Shown: positions 9,219 through 17,766, counted from the first letter of the stretch. The stretch: DNA of 64,000 nt from Acidovorax sp. Root219 (GCF_001428665.1 NZ_LMIJ01000007.1:327-64326), one strand, 5' to 3'. Notes: a model not told the origin generated them from the letters alone. Program-made: numbers and translations.

Positions 9219-10325
9219 TCAGGCCACCTTCAGCGCCACATGTGCTGCGGTCTGCCGGTCCCGCTCGGCCACCTTGGCGCGCACCAGGGGCAGCAGTTCA
9301 CGGCCATAGTCGATGGCATCCACCAGCGGATCGAAGCCGCGGATTAGGAAGGTGGTGATACCCAGGTCGTAGTATTTCAGCAAGGCGTCGGCCACCTGCT
9401 CGGGCGTGCCCACAAGCGAAGTGGAATTGGAGCGCCCGCCGATCTCGCGCGCGATGGCCGTCCACAGGCGCTCGTCCACCCGGTCGCCCTTGGCGGCGTC
9501 GGCCAGCAGGCGCTGGGCCCCTTCGCTCTGCTGGGGACCGACGCCGCGCGAGTAGCCCTGCTGCACGCGCAGGCGGCGCGTGTCTTCGAGGATCTGCTCG
9601 GCGCGCGCCCAGGCTTCGTCCTCGGTCTTGCCCAGGATGGGGCGAAAGGAGATGCTGAACTCCACCTCGCGGCCATGCAGCGTGGCCTCGGCGCGCACGC
9701 GGCGCACCAGGTCGCCGGCCTGGGCCAGCGACTCGCCCCACAGGGCATACACGTCGGCATGCTTGCCGGCCACCTGCAACGCGGGCGCCGAGGCGCCGCC
9801 GAAATAGATCGGCACATAGGGCTGCTGCAACGGCTTGACCTCGGACCAGACACCCCTGGCGCGGTAGTGCGCGCCCTCGTGGTCGAAGGGCTTGTCGGCC
9901 GTCCACACGCGGCGCAGCAACTGCAGGTACTCATCGGTGCGGGCATAGCGCTCGTCATGACCCAGGAAGTCGCCGTCGCGCTGCTGGTCCTCGTCGGAGC
10001 CGCCGCTGATGTAGTGCACCGCCAGGCGCCCGCCGGTGTAGTGGTCCAGCGTGGCCAGCTGGCGCGCCGCCAGCGTGGGCGCGACGAAGCCCGGGCGGTG
10101 GGCCAGCAGAAAGCCGATCTTCTCGGTGACCGACGCGGCATAGGCCACGGTGAGCAGGGTGTCTGGGCTGGACGAGCTGGCGGGCACCAGGATGCGGTCG
10201 AAACCTGCGTGTTCGTGCGCCTGGGCGAACACGCGCACATAAGCAGCATCCACGGCCGGGCCCTTGCGGGCGATGGTTTCAGAGACTTCGTGCGGCTGGA
10301 TCATGCCGATGAACTGGACGGGCAT
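9219..10325 (-). CDS. Flavin-dependent monooxygenase, SsuD-like (LLM class)
   Basis: 368-aa bacterial-luciferase-like (LLM) monooxygenase resembling SsuD/SfnG, which use FMNH2 and O2 to cleave C-S bonds of sulfonates or sulfones and release sulfite or sulfinate. Core features include RPGFVAPTLAARQLATLDHY and GGRLAVHYISGG near residues 85-120 and a YFGGAS segment near 190. The ATG at 10325 has AGGAG 6 bp upstream; the frame extends to 10442 without support. It contains two Met and no Cys. Promoter site c lies 61 bp upstream. The substrate is not assignable from sequence. Confidence 0.88.
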   Translation of the reverse strand: MPVQFIGMIQPHEVSETIARKGPAVDAAYVRVFAQAHEHAGFDRILVPASSSSPDTLLTVAYAASVTEKIGFLLAHRPGFVAPTLAARQLATLDHYTGGRLAVHYISGGSDEDQQRDGDFLGHDERYARTDEYLQLLRRVWTADKPFDHEGAHYRARGVWSEVKPLQQPYVPIYFGGASAPALQVAGKHADVYALWGESLAQAGDLVRRVRAEATLHGREVEFSISFRPILGKTEDEAWARAEQILEDTRRLRVQQGYSRGVGPQQSEGAQRLLADAAKGDRVDERLWTAIAREIGGRSNSTSLVGTPEQVADALLKYYDLGITTFLIRGFDPLVDAIDYGRELLPLVRAKVAERDRQTAAHVALKVA

Positions 10326-10362
10326 AGCGGGCTCCTGGTGAGGCAAGTAAATGAACCGGTCC

Positions 10363-10416
10363 ATGATGGAACGCCCACCGCTGTCAGCCAACGAAGAAAA
10401 CCGCGTTTGCAAATTC
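10363..10416 (-). promoter_or_regulatory. Organosulfur-series promoter (site c)
   Basis: Minus strand: the 30-bp block begins GAATTTGCAAAC at 10416 and ends TTCTTCGTTGGC at 10387. An 18-bp spacer leads to CATCAT (10368-10363). It drives the SsuD-like monooxygenase. The rest of the 10326-10598 interval holds a C-rich tract and no other element I can support. Confidence 0.58.
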
Positions 10417-10598
10417 ACTGCGCACATACCGCCTGCGGCCACTGCTGCGGTGTGCGGTCACTACTGCCCCCCCCCGGCCCCACCCCATGCGCAGGACTTG
10501 CGCATGTTGACGGCGGCGCCGTTCGCCATGAACGCGCTGGAGGGTTGAGCGCAGCCCTGGCAAAATGCCGGAAATAACACGACGAGAGAGGGATTTTC

Positions 10599-10658
10599 AT
10601 GCATTGCAACCAAGGGATGGCCGTGCCTGCCGTACCCGCCCCGGAGGGTTTCAGATGA
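10599..10658 (+). CDS. Candidate 19-aa leader ORF coupled to the next gene
   Basis: A short ORF beginning ATG CAT TGC AAC, with AGAGGG 6 bp upstream, ends in TGA that overlaps the ATG of the 54-aa membrane protein (ATGA at 10655-10658). It encodes 19 residues including one Cys and three Pro. The overlap suggests translational coupling, but so short an ORF could occur by chance. I do not recognise it. Confidence 0.35.
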   Translation: MHCNQGMAVPAVPAPEGFR

Positions 10659-10819
10659 ACCGCAAGACCCAGGCCGGAATCGCCGGCATGGCCGTCGGCG
10701 GGCTCTGGCTGCTGGCCAACCTGCGGCACGTCCAGGCACAGGGCTTCGTGGCCATCGGCATGCCGCTCGTCATCCTGGTGCTGGGCGGCATCTACTTCGC
10801 GTGGGGACGCAAGGAGTAA
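10655..10819 (+). CDS. Small membrane protein, unknown function
   Basis: 54-aa protein with two hydrophobic stretches (about residues 8-25 and 30-48) separated by LRHVQAQG, ending in a basic GRKE tail. GGAGGG lies 6 bp upstream of the ATG at 10655. It is followed after 6 bp by a secreted protein on the same strand, so the two are probably co-transcribed. No family recognised. Confidence 0.65.
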   Translation: MNRKTQAGIAGMAVGGLWLLANLRHVQAQGFVAIGMPLVILVLGGIYFAWGRKE

Positions 10820-10825
10820 GCGGTC

Positions 10826-11170
10826 ATGGATATTCGACACACCTTGGCCGGCATCGCACTGCTGGCACTCTCCGGCAGCGCCCTGGCGCAGGAGGGTACC
10901 GGCTGGCTGGCCGGCACCTGGCAACTGGCCGAAGATCGCAAGAAGCCCGGCTTCACCGACGACTTCATGGACTTCGACGCCCAGGGCACGGTGTTGCTGC
11001 GCGACAGCCAGAAGGCCTATGCCCACTGCCGCTACCAACCGGGTGCCGGCGTGCTTCTGCTCACCTGCATCGCGGGCGGCAAGGAACGGCCGATGACCAT
11101 GCGCGTGGCACCGGACAAGGCGTCGCTGACCAACTCGGTGGGCGACGTGTACCGCAAGAACCGCAAGTAG
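10826..11170 (+). CDS. Secreted hypothetical protein
   Basis: 114-aa protein with a clear Sec signal peptide (cleavage after ALA near residue 21) and a mature part starting QEGTGWLAGTWQL, a pattern seen in small lipocalin-like or DUF-type periplasmic proteins where GTW opens a beta barrel. Two cysteines (residues 73 and 85) could pair in the periplasm. GGAG lies upstream of the ATG at 10826. It ends 27 bp before the convergent cytochrome gene. Function unknown. Confidence 0.7.
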   Translation: MDIRHTLAGIALLALSGSALAQEGTGWLAGTWQLAEDRKKPGFTDDFMDFDAQGTVLLRDSQKAYAHCRYQPGAGVLLLTCIAGGKERPMTMRVAPDKASLTNSVGDVYRKNRK

Positions 11171-11197
11171 GGGCGCGCCAGTCCGCCCCCATCCGAT

Positions 11198-12373
11198 TCA
11201 GTGCGGAAAGCCACCGCGCGTGAGCCGCACCGGTTCTGCGTCTATGCGGCGGATCAGCGCCTCCAGCCCGTCGTCCGGTGCGACGGCGGCGACCGCCACC
11301 GGTACATCGGGGGGCGCCCCGGGCACGGTGGTCGAGCGGCAGACCAGGTCGTCCTCGGACCAGGCCGCCTTGCCTGGCTGGCCGCGGGCGCGCAGCCAGC
11401 CGGCGCGGTCCACGATCAACTGGTAGCCCGGCAGTTCGGCGGCCGGGATGCCCAGGACCAGCGCCAGAGCCTGGTCTAGAGCATGCAGGTCTGCCTGCGG
11501 CCGGCATTCGGAATCGCCCCCTGCAGGCAGAACGCCGGCGACCAGGGTGACCAGGCGCGGGTCGTCGGCCACGGGCTGCACGCCGGGCCCCGCCACGGCC
11601 ACGCGCACGCGCTGCCCCACCAGCTCGCGGCTGTGTCGCGCGTCACCCTGGCGGCATTGCACGGCCATGGCCGGCAGGCGCACCGGGCGGTCCCAGGTGC
11701 CCGATTCGCGCAGCATCTGCCCGGCGGCATGGGCCTGCAGGTAGTCGAGCACCTCCCAGATCTGCCCATCGCTCAATGCGCTGCCCACGCCGGGCATGGT
11801 GGGCACGCCCGCGCGGTTGTGCATGCCCTCGCGCACGCGCCAGAACAGCTCGCCGTCGAGCCGCTTCCACAGCAAGGCCCCGTTCAGGTTGGGTGGCCAC
11901 TGCACCAGCTGCGGCGCGTCTGGCCCCTCTCCGCGGCCGTCGGTGCCATGGCAGCGCACGCAGTGCTGCTGGTAGGTGGCCTGGCCGCGCACGATGCCTG
12001 CCGCAGCAAAGCCGGTGGGCGATTGGTGCAGGCTGGTCGCCACGGCCGGCGCCAGCAGCAGATGGGCCTGGGGCCAGGGCGCCAGCACCAGCACGGTGAT
12101 GGCCAGGGCCACCAGCGGCCACCGGGCACGGCGCCAGGCCAGCGCCACGGCCAGCAGCACCAGCGCCCCGCCTGCGCAGGCCAGCGACCAGAGAACGCGC
12201 CGTGCGTGGCCAGCATCCACCACCAGCATCTCGGCCGCAATGCGATGCGCCAGCGGCCAGCCGGGCTGGCCATGGACCTCGGGCGCCAGGCCCAGGGCAT
12301 GCAGAAGCGCGCGCAGGCCCTGCTGTGCGGCATGCAGGCCTTCGAGCAGGCCGTTCAACAGTTCAGGCGACAA
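11198..12373 (-). CDS. Membrane-anchored c-type cytochrome
   Basis: 391-aa protein with two hydrophobic segments (about residues 60-78 and 83-105) and one cytochrome c domain carrying a single heme-attachment motif CVRCH near residue 137; a Met ligand is likely within the later PTMPG. The ~190-residue C-terminal part is not recognised. It begins at a TTG (12373), the first start after the ATPase stop and only 9 bp from it, with AGG 8-9 bp upstream. It is the last gene of a binding protein-permease-ATPase operon, an unusual place for a cytochrome. It could pass electrons to or from a periplasmic oxidation of the imported sulfur compound (inference). Confidence 0.8.
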   Translation of the reverse strand: MSPELLNGLLEGLHAAQQGLRALLHALGLAPEVHGQPGWPLAHRIAAEMLVVDAGHARRVLWSLACAGGALVLLAVALAWRRARWPLVALAITVLVLAPWPQAHLLLAPAVATSLHQSPTGFAAAGIVRGQATYQQHCVRCHGTDGRGEGPDAPQLVQWPPNLNGALLWKRLDGELFWRVREGMHNRAGVPTMPGVGSALSDGQIWEVLDYLQAHAAGQMLRESGTWDRPVRLPAMAVQCRQGDARHSRELVGQRVRVAVAGPGVQPVADDPRLVTLVAGVLPAGGDSECRPQADLHALDQALALVLGIPAAELPGYQLIVDRAGWLRARGQPGKAAWSEDDLVCRSTTVPGAPPDVPVAVAAVAPDDGLEALIRRIDAEPVRLTRGGFPH

Positions 12374-12382
12374 GAGCCTGGC

Positions 12383-13186
12383 CTACCAACTCGCATCCAG
12401 CCCCAGCAGGGCCAGAGCCTCATGGCGCAGCGCGGCCAGGCGCGGGTCGCCGCGGTGGCGTGGGTAAGGCAAATCGTTCACCAGCACCTGCTGGATACGC
12501 GCCGGCCGGTCGGAGAACACCACCACGCGCTGCGCCATGAAGAGCGCCTCTTCCACGTCGTGCGTGACCAGCAGGGCCGAGAAGCCGGTGCGCTGCCACA
12601 GGTCCACCAGCTCGGTCTGCATGGAAAGGCGCGTGAGCGAGTCGAGCTTGCCCAGGGGTTCGTCGAGCACCAGCAGGCTCGGGTCGTTGACCAGGGCCCG
12701 CGCCAGCGCCACGCGCTGCGCCATGCCGCCCGACAGCTGGTGCGGGAACACCTTGGCAAAGTCCTGCAGGCCGACCAGGCTGAGGGCCTGGTCCACCCGG
12801 TGGCGCTGCTGGCGCAGGATGCCGCGCGCCTGCAGGCCCAGGGCCACGTTGTCCCAGACGGTGCGCCAGGGGAACAGCGTCGGGTCCTGGAAGACCACGA
12901 TGCGCGAGGGATCGGGCTCGGTGATGGGGGTGCCGTCCTGTAGCAACTCCCCCGTGGTCGCGGGCTCGAGCCCCGCCACCAGGCGGAGCAAGGTGCTCTT
13001 GCCACAACCGCTGGGCCCGAGCAGCGCCACGAACTCGCCGGGGGCAATGGAAAGGTCGAGCTCGTCGATGACGTGCAGCGGGCCTGCGGGCAGGTCGAAC
13101 CAGTGGCTCACATTGCGCACGTCGATGCGCGCACCAGTGACCCGGGCTGCGGCGCCCGCCTCGGCGGCAATCGCTGTACTCACCAT
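12383..13186 (-). CDS. ABC transporter ATPase, sulfonate/nitrate/taurine type
   Basis: 267-aa ATPase of the SsuB/TauB/NrtD group: Walker A GPSGCGKST, Q-loop QDPTLFPWRTVWDN, signature LSGGMAQRV and Walker B LLVLDEP. I prefer the ATG at 13186, which overlaps the last codons of the permease gene and has GGGGG 7 bp upstream; an in-frame GTG at 13207 would add seven residues. It is the third gene of the operon 15301-11198. Confidence 0.92.
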   Translation of the reverse strand: MVSTAIAAEAGAAARVTGARIDVRNVSHWFDLPAGPLHVIDELDLSIAPGEFVALLGPSGCGKSTLLRLVAGLEPATTGELLQDGTPITEPDPSRIVVFQDPTLFPWRTVWDNVALGLQARGILRQQRHRVDQALSLVGLQDFAKVFPHQLSGGMAQRVALARALVNDPSLLVLDEPLGKLDSLTRLSMQTELVDLWQRTGFSALLVTHDVEEALFMAQRVVVFSDRPARIQQVLVNDLPYPRHRGDPRLAALRHEALALLGLDASW

Positions 13187-14265
13187 TTCACCACCCCCTT
13201 CTGCCACGACAGCACCCGGTCACGCAGCACGAACAGCAAGGTGATCACGCCCGAGAACAGCAGCGCCATCACGATCAGCGCGGCATACATGTTGGGGTAC
13301 GCCGCCCAGCCCTGGGCCCAGGTCAGATACCAGCCCAGGCCGGCCTTCACGCCCAGCATCTCGGCCACCACCAGGGTGGAGAACGCCGCGCCCAGGCCCA
13401 TGAACAGGCCCACGAAGACCTGCGGCAGCGCGGCCGGTATGGCCACGCGCAGCACCAGGAACCAGGGCGACGCGCCCATGGTGCGCGCCACGTCGTAATA
13501 ATTCTTGTGCACGCCGGCCACGCCCGACCAGGTGAGGATGGCCACCGGGAAGGCCGTGCCCAGCGCGATCAGGAAGATCGCCGTAGACCAGCTCGACGGG
13601 AAGAAATAGAAGCTCACCGGCAGCAGCGCCGTGGTGGGCACCGGCCCCAGGATGCGCAGCACCGGGTGGATCCAGTAGCTGGCCTGGCGCGACCAGCCGA
13701 TCAGAACGCCGGTGACGAAACCTGCTGCCGCGCCGATGGCAATGCCCAGCGCCAGCAGGCGGATCGATGCGCCAGCGCTCTCCAGCAGGCGCCCCCAGTC
13801 GGTCACATACACCTCCACCAAGCTCTGCGGCGGGGCAAAGAACGGCGGCGGCAAGGTACCCAGCTTGGCGGTGAACACCTCCCAGACCGCGAGACCGACG
13901 GCAATGGCCACCAGCCAGGGGCCCGCGCGGCGCGCGCGCCCACCCACAACGCCGAAAGCCGCCGGGGCCAGGGCCAGCGCCACCAGTGCCACGGCCACTA
14001 CGCCGGCTCCCAGGGCGAATTCCTGGGTGAACTCCCATTCGCTGAAACCCGCGGGCTTGTTGGGCCACAGGTAGGTAAGCAGGCCCAGGGCCGCCCAGGC
14101 AACGGCAGCCACCAGGCCCGTCCACCAGATGGCGGGAATGGGCAGGGCCGCGCCGAAGGTAGCGGGCGCAGCCGCTCTGGTGGCGGGCGCGGCTGCACGG
14201 GGCGCCCGGGGCGCATCGGCCACGGATGCGGGCGCAGGCAGGATATGGTCGGCAACGGTGCTCAT
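13180..14265 (-). CDS. ABC transporter permease, sulfonate/nitrate/taurine type
   Basis: 361-aa inner-membrane permease. The N-terminal ~45 residues are Ala/Pro-rich and look disordered. Two extra hydrophobic segments precede the standard SsuC/TauC-like domain, whose coupling loop is around DVARTMGASPWFLVLRVAIP. It is longer than usual for SsuC (about 260 aa) because of that N-terminal extension. The ATG at 14265 lies 7 bp after the binding-protein stop; the frame is open to 14358. Confidence 0.88.
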   Translation of the reverse strand: MSTVADHILPAPASVADAPRAPRAAAPATRAAAPATFGAALPIPAIWWTGLVAAVAWAALGLLTYLWPNKPAGFSEWEFTQEFALGAGVVAVALVALALAPAAFGVVGGRARRAGPWLVAIAVGLAVWEVFTAKLGTLPPPFFAPPQSLVEVYVTDWGRLLESAGASIRLLALGIAIGAAAGFVTGVLIGWSRQASYWIHPVLRILGPVPTTALLPVSFYFFPSSWSTAIFLIALGTAFPVAILTWSGVAGVHKNYYDVARTMGASPWFLVLRVAIPAALPQVFVGLFMGLGAAFSTLVVAEMLGVKAGLGWYLTWAQGWAAYPNMYAALIVMALLFSGVITLLFVLRDRVLSWQKGVVKW

Positions 14266-14272
14266 GGCGGGA

Positions 14273-15301
14273 TCAGGCCAGAACGTCGGCGTGCACATGC
14301 GCGGCAAAGCGCGCGGGGTCGGTAGAGGGCTTGAGCACCCCCACCAGCTTGAAGTCACGCGCGTAGAACTCGATCTCCTGGCGCAGGGAGGTGCCCACCG
14401 GGTGGCTGCGGTGCGTGAGCGTGCCCAGCACGGCGCGCAGGTCTTCCTGCGGCACCTTGGAGTAGGGGCTGAAGATGCGTGCCGTCTCGTTGGGGTTGTC
14501 GGCCACGAAGTCCGAGGCCTCGATGATGGCGCGGGTGAGGGCCGCCGCCGTGCCCTTGTCGCTGCGCACCATGGCGCCGCTCACGCCCAGCACGCAGCAG
14601 GTCTTGGCCGCGTACTCGCCCGAGAGGTTGGAGGCCAGATCCACCAGGCCCTTGGTGCGCCGCTGGATCAACAGCAGGTTGGGGTCGCCGTCGGCAATGG
14701 CCTGGGCCTCGCCCTTTTCCACGGCCAGGCCCAGCATGTCGCCGGGGAACTGGCGCCAGGTGACGTCCTTCTCGGGGTTCAGACCCGCCTTGGCCAGCAG
14801 CACCGAGAAAAAATTCTTGCCCGGGCTGTTGAGGTCCGACACCGCGATGGTCTTGCCCTTGAGCTTTTGCAGGCTGGTCACGCCCGCCGCCTCGTAGCCC
14901 ACCAGGCGCGAGCAGCCGCCATGCGAGCTGCCCACCAGCTTCACGTCGAAGCCCGACTCCAGCGGCTTGATCCAGCGGTGCACCATGCCCAGGCCAGCAT
15001 CGGCCTTGGAGGTGGCGATGGTCTCCAGCAGCTGGTCGGTGGAGCCCGCGAAATTGACCAGCTCGACCTTGAGGCCGTGTTTTTCAAAAATGCCACGCTC
15101 GATCGCCACCGGGGCGGCCGACAGGCAGATGGCGTTGGCGTTCCAGGCCAGCTTCACCTCGCGCAGCTTGCCGGCGGCCAGCACCTGGCTGCCGACCACG
15201 CCCGAGGCGCCCACCACCGTGGCCGCACCCGTTGCACGCAGCAACTGCCGACGCGACCAATGCGCTTCTCCCCCACCCAGAATCTGGCCCTTGTTGTTCA
15301 T
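14273..15301 (-). CDS. ABC substrate-binding protein with Tat signal, sulfonate/nitrate/taurine type
   Basis: 342-aa NMT1/SsuA-like periplasmic protein. The twin-arginine signal SRRQLLRATG lies near residues 16-25, so it is probably exported folded. Unlike the other sulfonate-type binding proteins of this window, it keeps several Cys (including a CC pair) and internal Met residues, so it is not sulfur-sparing. Its ligand or expression conditions may therefore differ. The ATG at 15301 is chosen to begin just before the Tat signal; the frame extends to 15448 across the promoter. It is the first gene of the four-gene operon ending with a cytochrome c. Confidence 0.88.
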   Translation of the reverse strand: MNNKGQILGGGEAHWSRRQLLRATGAATVVGASGVVGSQVLAAGKLREVKLAWNANAICLSAAPVAIERGIFEKHGLKVELVNFAGSTDQLLETIATSKADAGLGMVHRWIKPLESGFDVKLVGSSHGGCSRLVGYEAAGVTSLQKLKGKTIAVSDLNSPGKNFFSVLLAKAGLNPEKDVTWRQFPGDMLGLAVEKGEAQAIADGDPNLLLIQRRTKGLVDLASNLSGEYAAKTCCVLGVSGAMVRSDKGTAAALTRAIIEASDFVADNPNETARIFSPYSKVPQEDLRAVLGTLTHRSHPVGTSLRQEIEFYARDFKLVGVLKPSTDPARFAAHVHADVLA

Positions 15302-15355
15302 GCCCTGCACCCCATGTGTAATGAAGACAACGGTGGCAAGCACCGCACCAGCCGC

Positions 15356-15409
15356 ATTGCAACTGCTGGGCACCGAAAAGAGAACGAAGAAAAACGGAGA
15401 TGGATATGC
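15356..15409 (-). promoter_or_regulatory. Organosulfur-series promoter (site d)
   Basis: Minus strand: GCATATCCATC starts at 15409 and TTTTTCTTCGTTCTC ends at 15380. An 18-bp spacer leads to TGCAAT (15361-15356), the same -10 as site a. It serves the binding protein starting at 15301 and overlaps the possible start codons (15400, 15406) of the divergent cupin gene. Confidence 0.6.
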
Positions 15410-16116
15410 AAAAGATTCCGCACACCCCCACGCCCAACGCTGGTGCAATGCGGGGAATGAATGCCCTCGCCTCCACAGCCAGAGAACCCACCGCCCCTAC
15501 CGCTGCCCCGGTTTCCCCCGACACCGCCCGCCTGCGCCACTTCGTGCAGCAACTGGCGGCCCTGGTGGAAAGCGCCCCGCCCGAGCCCGAACTGCTCGAA
15601 CGCGGCGGCGCCCTGCTGGGTGCGCTCGTGGCCCATGACGACTGGCTGCCCGCCGCCTATGCGCAGCCCAGCCCCGAGCGCTACCAGCAGTTCCTGCTGC
15701 ATGCCGACGCCCTGGGCCGCTTCTCGGTGGTGAGCTTTGTCTGGGGCCCGGGCCAGGCCACGCCCATCCACGACCACACGGTGTGGGGCCTGATCGGCAT
15801 GCTGCGCGGGGCCGAGGATTCGCAGGCCTATGCCCGCACGGCGGACGGCCGCTGGGCGCCCGCCGGTGCACCGCACCGCCTGCAGCCAGGCCAGGTGGAG
15901 GCCGTGTCCCCTACCATCGGCGACGTGCACCGCGTGAGCAACGCGGTGGATGGCCAGACCTCCATCAGCATCCATGTCTACGGCGCCAACATCGGTGCCG
16001 TGCAGCGCAGCGTGTACCTCGAAGACGGCACGCGCAAACCCTTCATCTCGGGCTACAGCAACAGCACCCTGCCCAACATCTGGGACCTGTCCCGCAACCC
16101 GGCCCCCTCGGCCTGA
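15400..16116 (+). CDS. Cysteine dioxygenase-type cupin (thiol dioxygenase)
   Basis: Non-heme iron thiol dioxygenase of the cysteine dioxygenase family, which oxidises cysteine or 3-mercaptopropionate-like thiols to sulfinates. The cupin metal ligands are visible in PIHDHTVWG (about residue 125) and in DVHRVSN (about 176), with SISIHVYGANIG closing the barrel. The start is uncertain: 15400 and 15406 lie inside promoter site d of the divergent operon, while in-frame ATGs at 15448 or 15457 would shift translation downstream; the core domain begins after residue 40. It is followed after 31 bp by the multi-rhodanese gene, so sulfur oxidation and sulfur transfer are linked. Confidence 0.85.
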   Translation: MDMQKIPHTPTPNAGAMRGMNALASTAREPTAPTAAPVSPDTARLRHFVQQLAALVESAPPEPELLERGGALLGALVAHDDWLPAAYAQPSPERYQQFLLHADALGRFSVVSFVWGPGQATPIHDHTVWGLIGMLRGAEDSQAYARTADGRWAPAGAPHRLQPGQVEAVSPTIGDVHRVSNAVDGQTSISIHVYGANIGAVQRSVYLEDGTRKPFISGYSNSTLPNIWDLSRNPAPSA

Positions 16117-16147
16117 CCCGATTTTCAAAGACCCGTACGATCCCGCA

Positions 16148-17749
16148 ATGACCGCACCCGCCATTCCCCAGACTTCCGTTCTCCAGGTCCGCCAGGCCCT
16201 GCTCGCCCGCGAGGAAATCGCCTTGCTCGACGTGCGCGAGGAAGACCCCTATGCCCAGGGCCACCCGCTGTTCGCCGCCAACCTGCCGGCCGGCAAGATC
16301 GAGCTCGATGCCTGGGCACGCATCCCCCGCCGCGACACCTTCATCGTGGTCTACGACGATGGCGAGGGCCTGGCCGAGCCGGCGGCGCGCACGCTGCAGC
16401 AGTTGGGCTACACCCAGGTGACCTTGCTCGCACGCGGCCTGCAGGGCTGGCGCGATGCCGAGGGCGAGCTGTTCATCGACGTGAACGTGCCCAGCAAGTC
16501 CTTTGGCGAGCTGGTAGAGGCCGAGCGCCACACGCCCTCGCTGGCCGCCGAAGAGGTGCAGGCCCTGATCGACGCCAAGGCCGACGTGGTGGTGCTGGAC
16601 GCACGCCGCTACGACGAATACCACACCATGAACATCCCCACCGGCGTGAGCGTGCCCGGCGCCGAGCTGGTGCTGCGCGCCCAGGCGCTGGCGCCCAACC
16701 CGGCTACGCAGATCATCGTGAACTGCGCCGGGCGCACGCGCAGCATCATCGGCACGCAGTCGCTGGTCAACGCAGGCATACCCAACCCCGTGGCCGCGCT
16801 GCGCAACGGCACCATCGGCTGGCTGCTGGCCGGACAGACGCTGGAGCGCGGCGCCAGCCGCCGCTTCGATCCTGCCGTGCACATCGACCGCGCCCAGGCG
16901 CCGCAGCGGGCGCGCAGCGTGGCCGACCGCGCCCGCGTGCAGCGCGCCCAGGCCGACGACCTGGCCCGCTTTGTGGCCGATGCCGGCCGCACCACCTACC
17001 TGCTGGACGTGCGCACGCCCGAGGAGTTTGCGGCCGGCCACCTGCCGGGCTTTCGCAGCGCGCCGGGTGGGCAACTGGTGCAGGAGACCGACCACACGGC
17101 CGCAGTGCGCGGCGCGCGCCTGGTGCTGGTGGACGACGATGGCGTGCGCGCCAACATGAGCGCATCGTGGCTGGCCCAGATGGGCTGGGAGGTGTGGGTG
17201 CTCGACAGCGCACACCCCGCAGACTTCAGCGAAACCGGCGCCGTGGTCAACCAGGTGCCCGAGCCCGCCGGCCCCATCGCCTGGACCACGCCGGAGCAAC
17301 TGGCCGCATGGCTGCAGCAGGAGCCGGCCGGGCACACCGCCGTGCTCGACCTCACCAGCAGCGCCAACTACACCCAGCGCCACATCCCGGGTGCCTGGTT
17401 TGCCCTGCGCTCGCAGCTGGCGCACGCCGTGGCCTCCATCCCGCAGGCGCGCCGCTACGTGCTCACCTGCGGCAGCAGCCTGCTGGCCCGCTATTCGGCG
17501 CAGGACCTGGCGCGCCTGACCGGGGCCGAGGTGCAGGTGCTGGCCGGCGGCACCCAGGCCTGGATCGCCCAGGGCCTGCCGCTGGAGCATGGCGAAACGC
17601 GCCTGGCCTCGCCACGCACCGACCGCTACCGCCGCCCCTACGAAGGCACGGAAAGCCCGCGCGCGGCCATGCAGGCCTACCTGGACTGGGAGTTCGGGCT
17701 GGTCGAGCAGTTGGGCCGCGACGGGACACACGGCTTTCGGGTCATTTGA
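16148..17749 (+). CDS. Four-domain rhodanese-like sulfurtransferase
   Basis: 533-aa protein made of four rhodanese homology domains. The second (about residues 130-235) has a catalytic loop beginning CAGRTRS and the fourth (about 385-475) one beginning CGSSLLA. The equivalent loops of the first (YDDGEGL) and third (DDDGVRA) have Asp or Gly in place of Cys, so those domains are probably structural or regulatory. It is expected to move sulfane sulfur between thiosulfate or persulfides and acceptors. The ATG at 16148 directly follows the cupin gene; the frame is open to 15950. It ends 276 bp before the next gene. Confidence 0.9.
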   Translation: MTAPAIPQTSVLQVRQALLAREEIALLDVREEDPYAQGHPLFAANLPAGKIELDAWARIPRRDTFIVVYDDGEGLAEPAARTLQQLGYTQVTLLARGLQGWRDAEGELFIDVNVPSKSFGELVEAERHTPSLAAEEVQALIDAKADVVVLDARRYDEYHTMNIPTGVSVPGAELVLRAQALAPNPATQIIVNCAGRTRSIIGTQSLVNAGIPNPVAALRNGTIGWLLAGQTLERGASRRFDPAVHIDRAQAPQRARSVADRARVQRAQADDLARFVADAGRTTYLLDVRTPEEFAAGHLPGFRSAPGGQLVQETDHTAAVRGARLVLVDDDGVRANMSASWLAQMGWEVWVLDSAHPADFSETGAVVNQVPEPAGPIAWTTPEQLAAWLQQEPAGHTAVLDLTSSANYTQRHIPGAWFALRSQLAHAVASIPQARRYVLTCGSSLLARYSAQDLARLTGAEVQVLAGGTQAWIAQGLPLEHGETRLASPRTDRYRRPYEGTESPRAAMQAYLDWEFGLVEQLGRDGTHGFRVI

Positions 17750-17766
17750 AGCGGTACCGCATGGGC

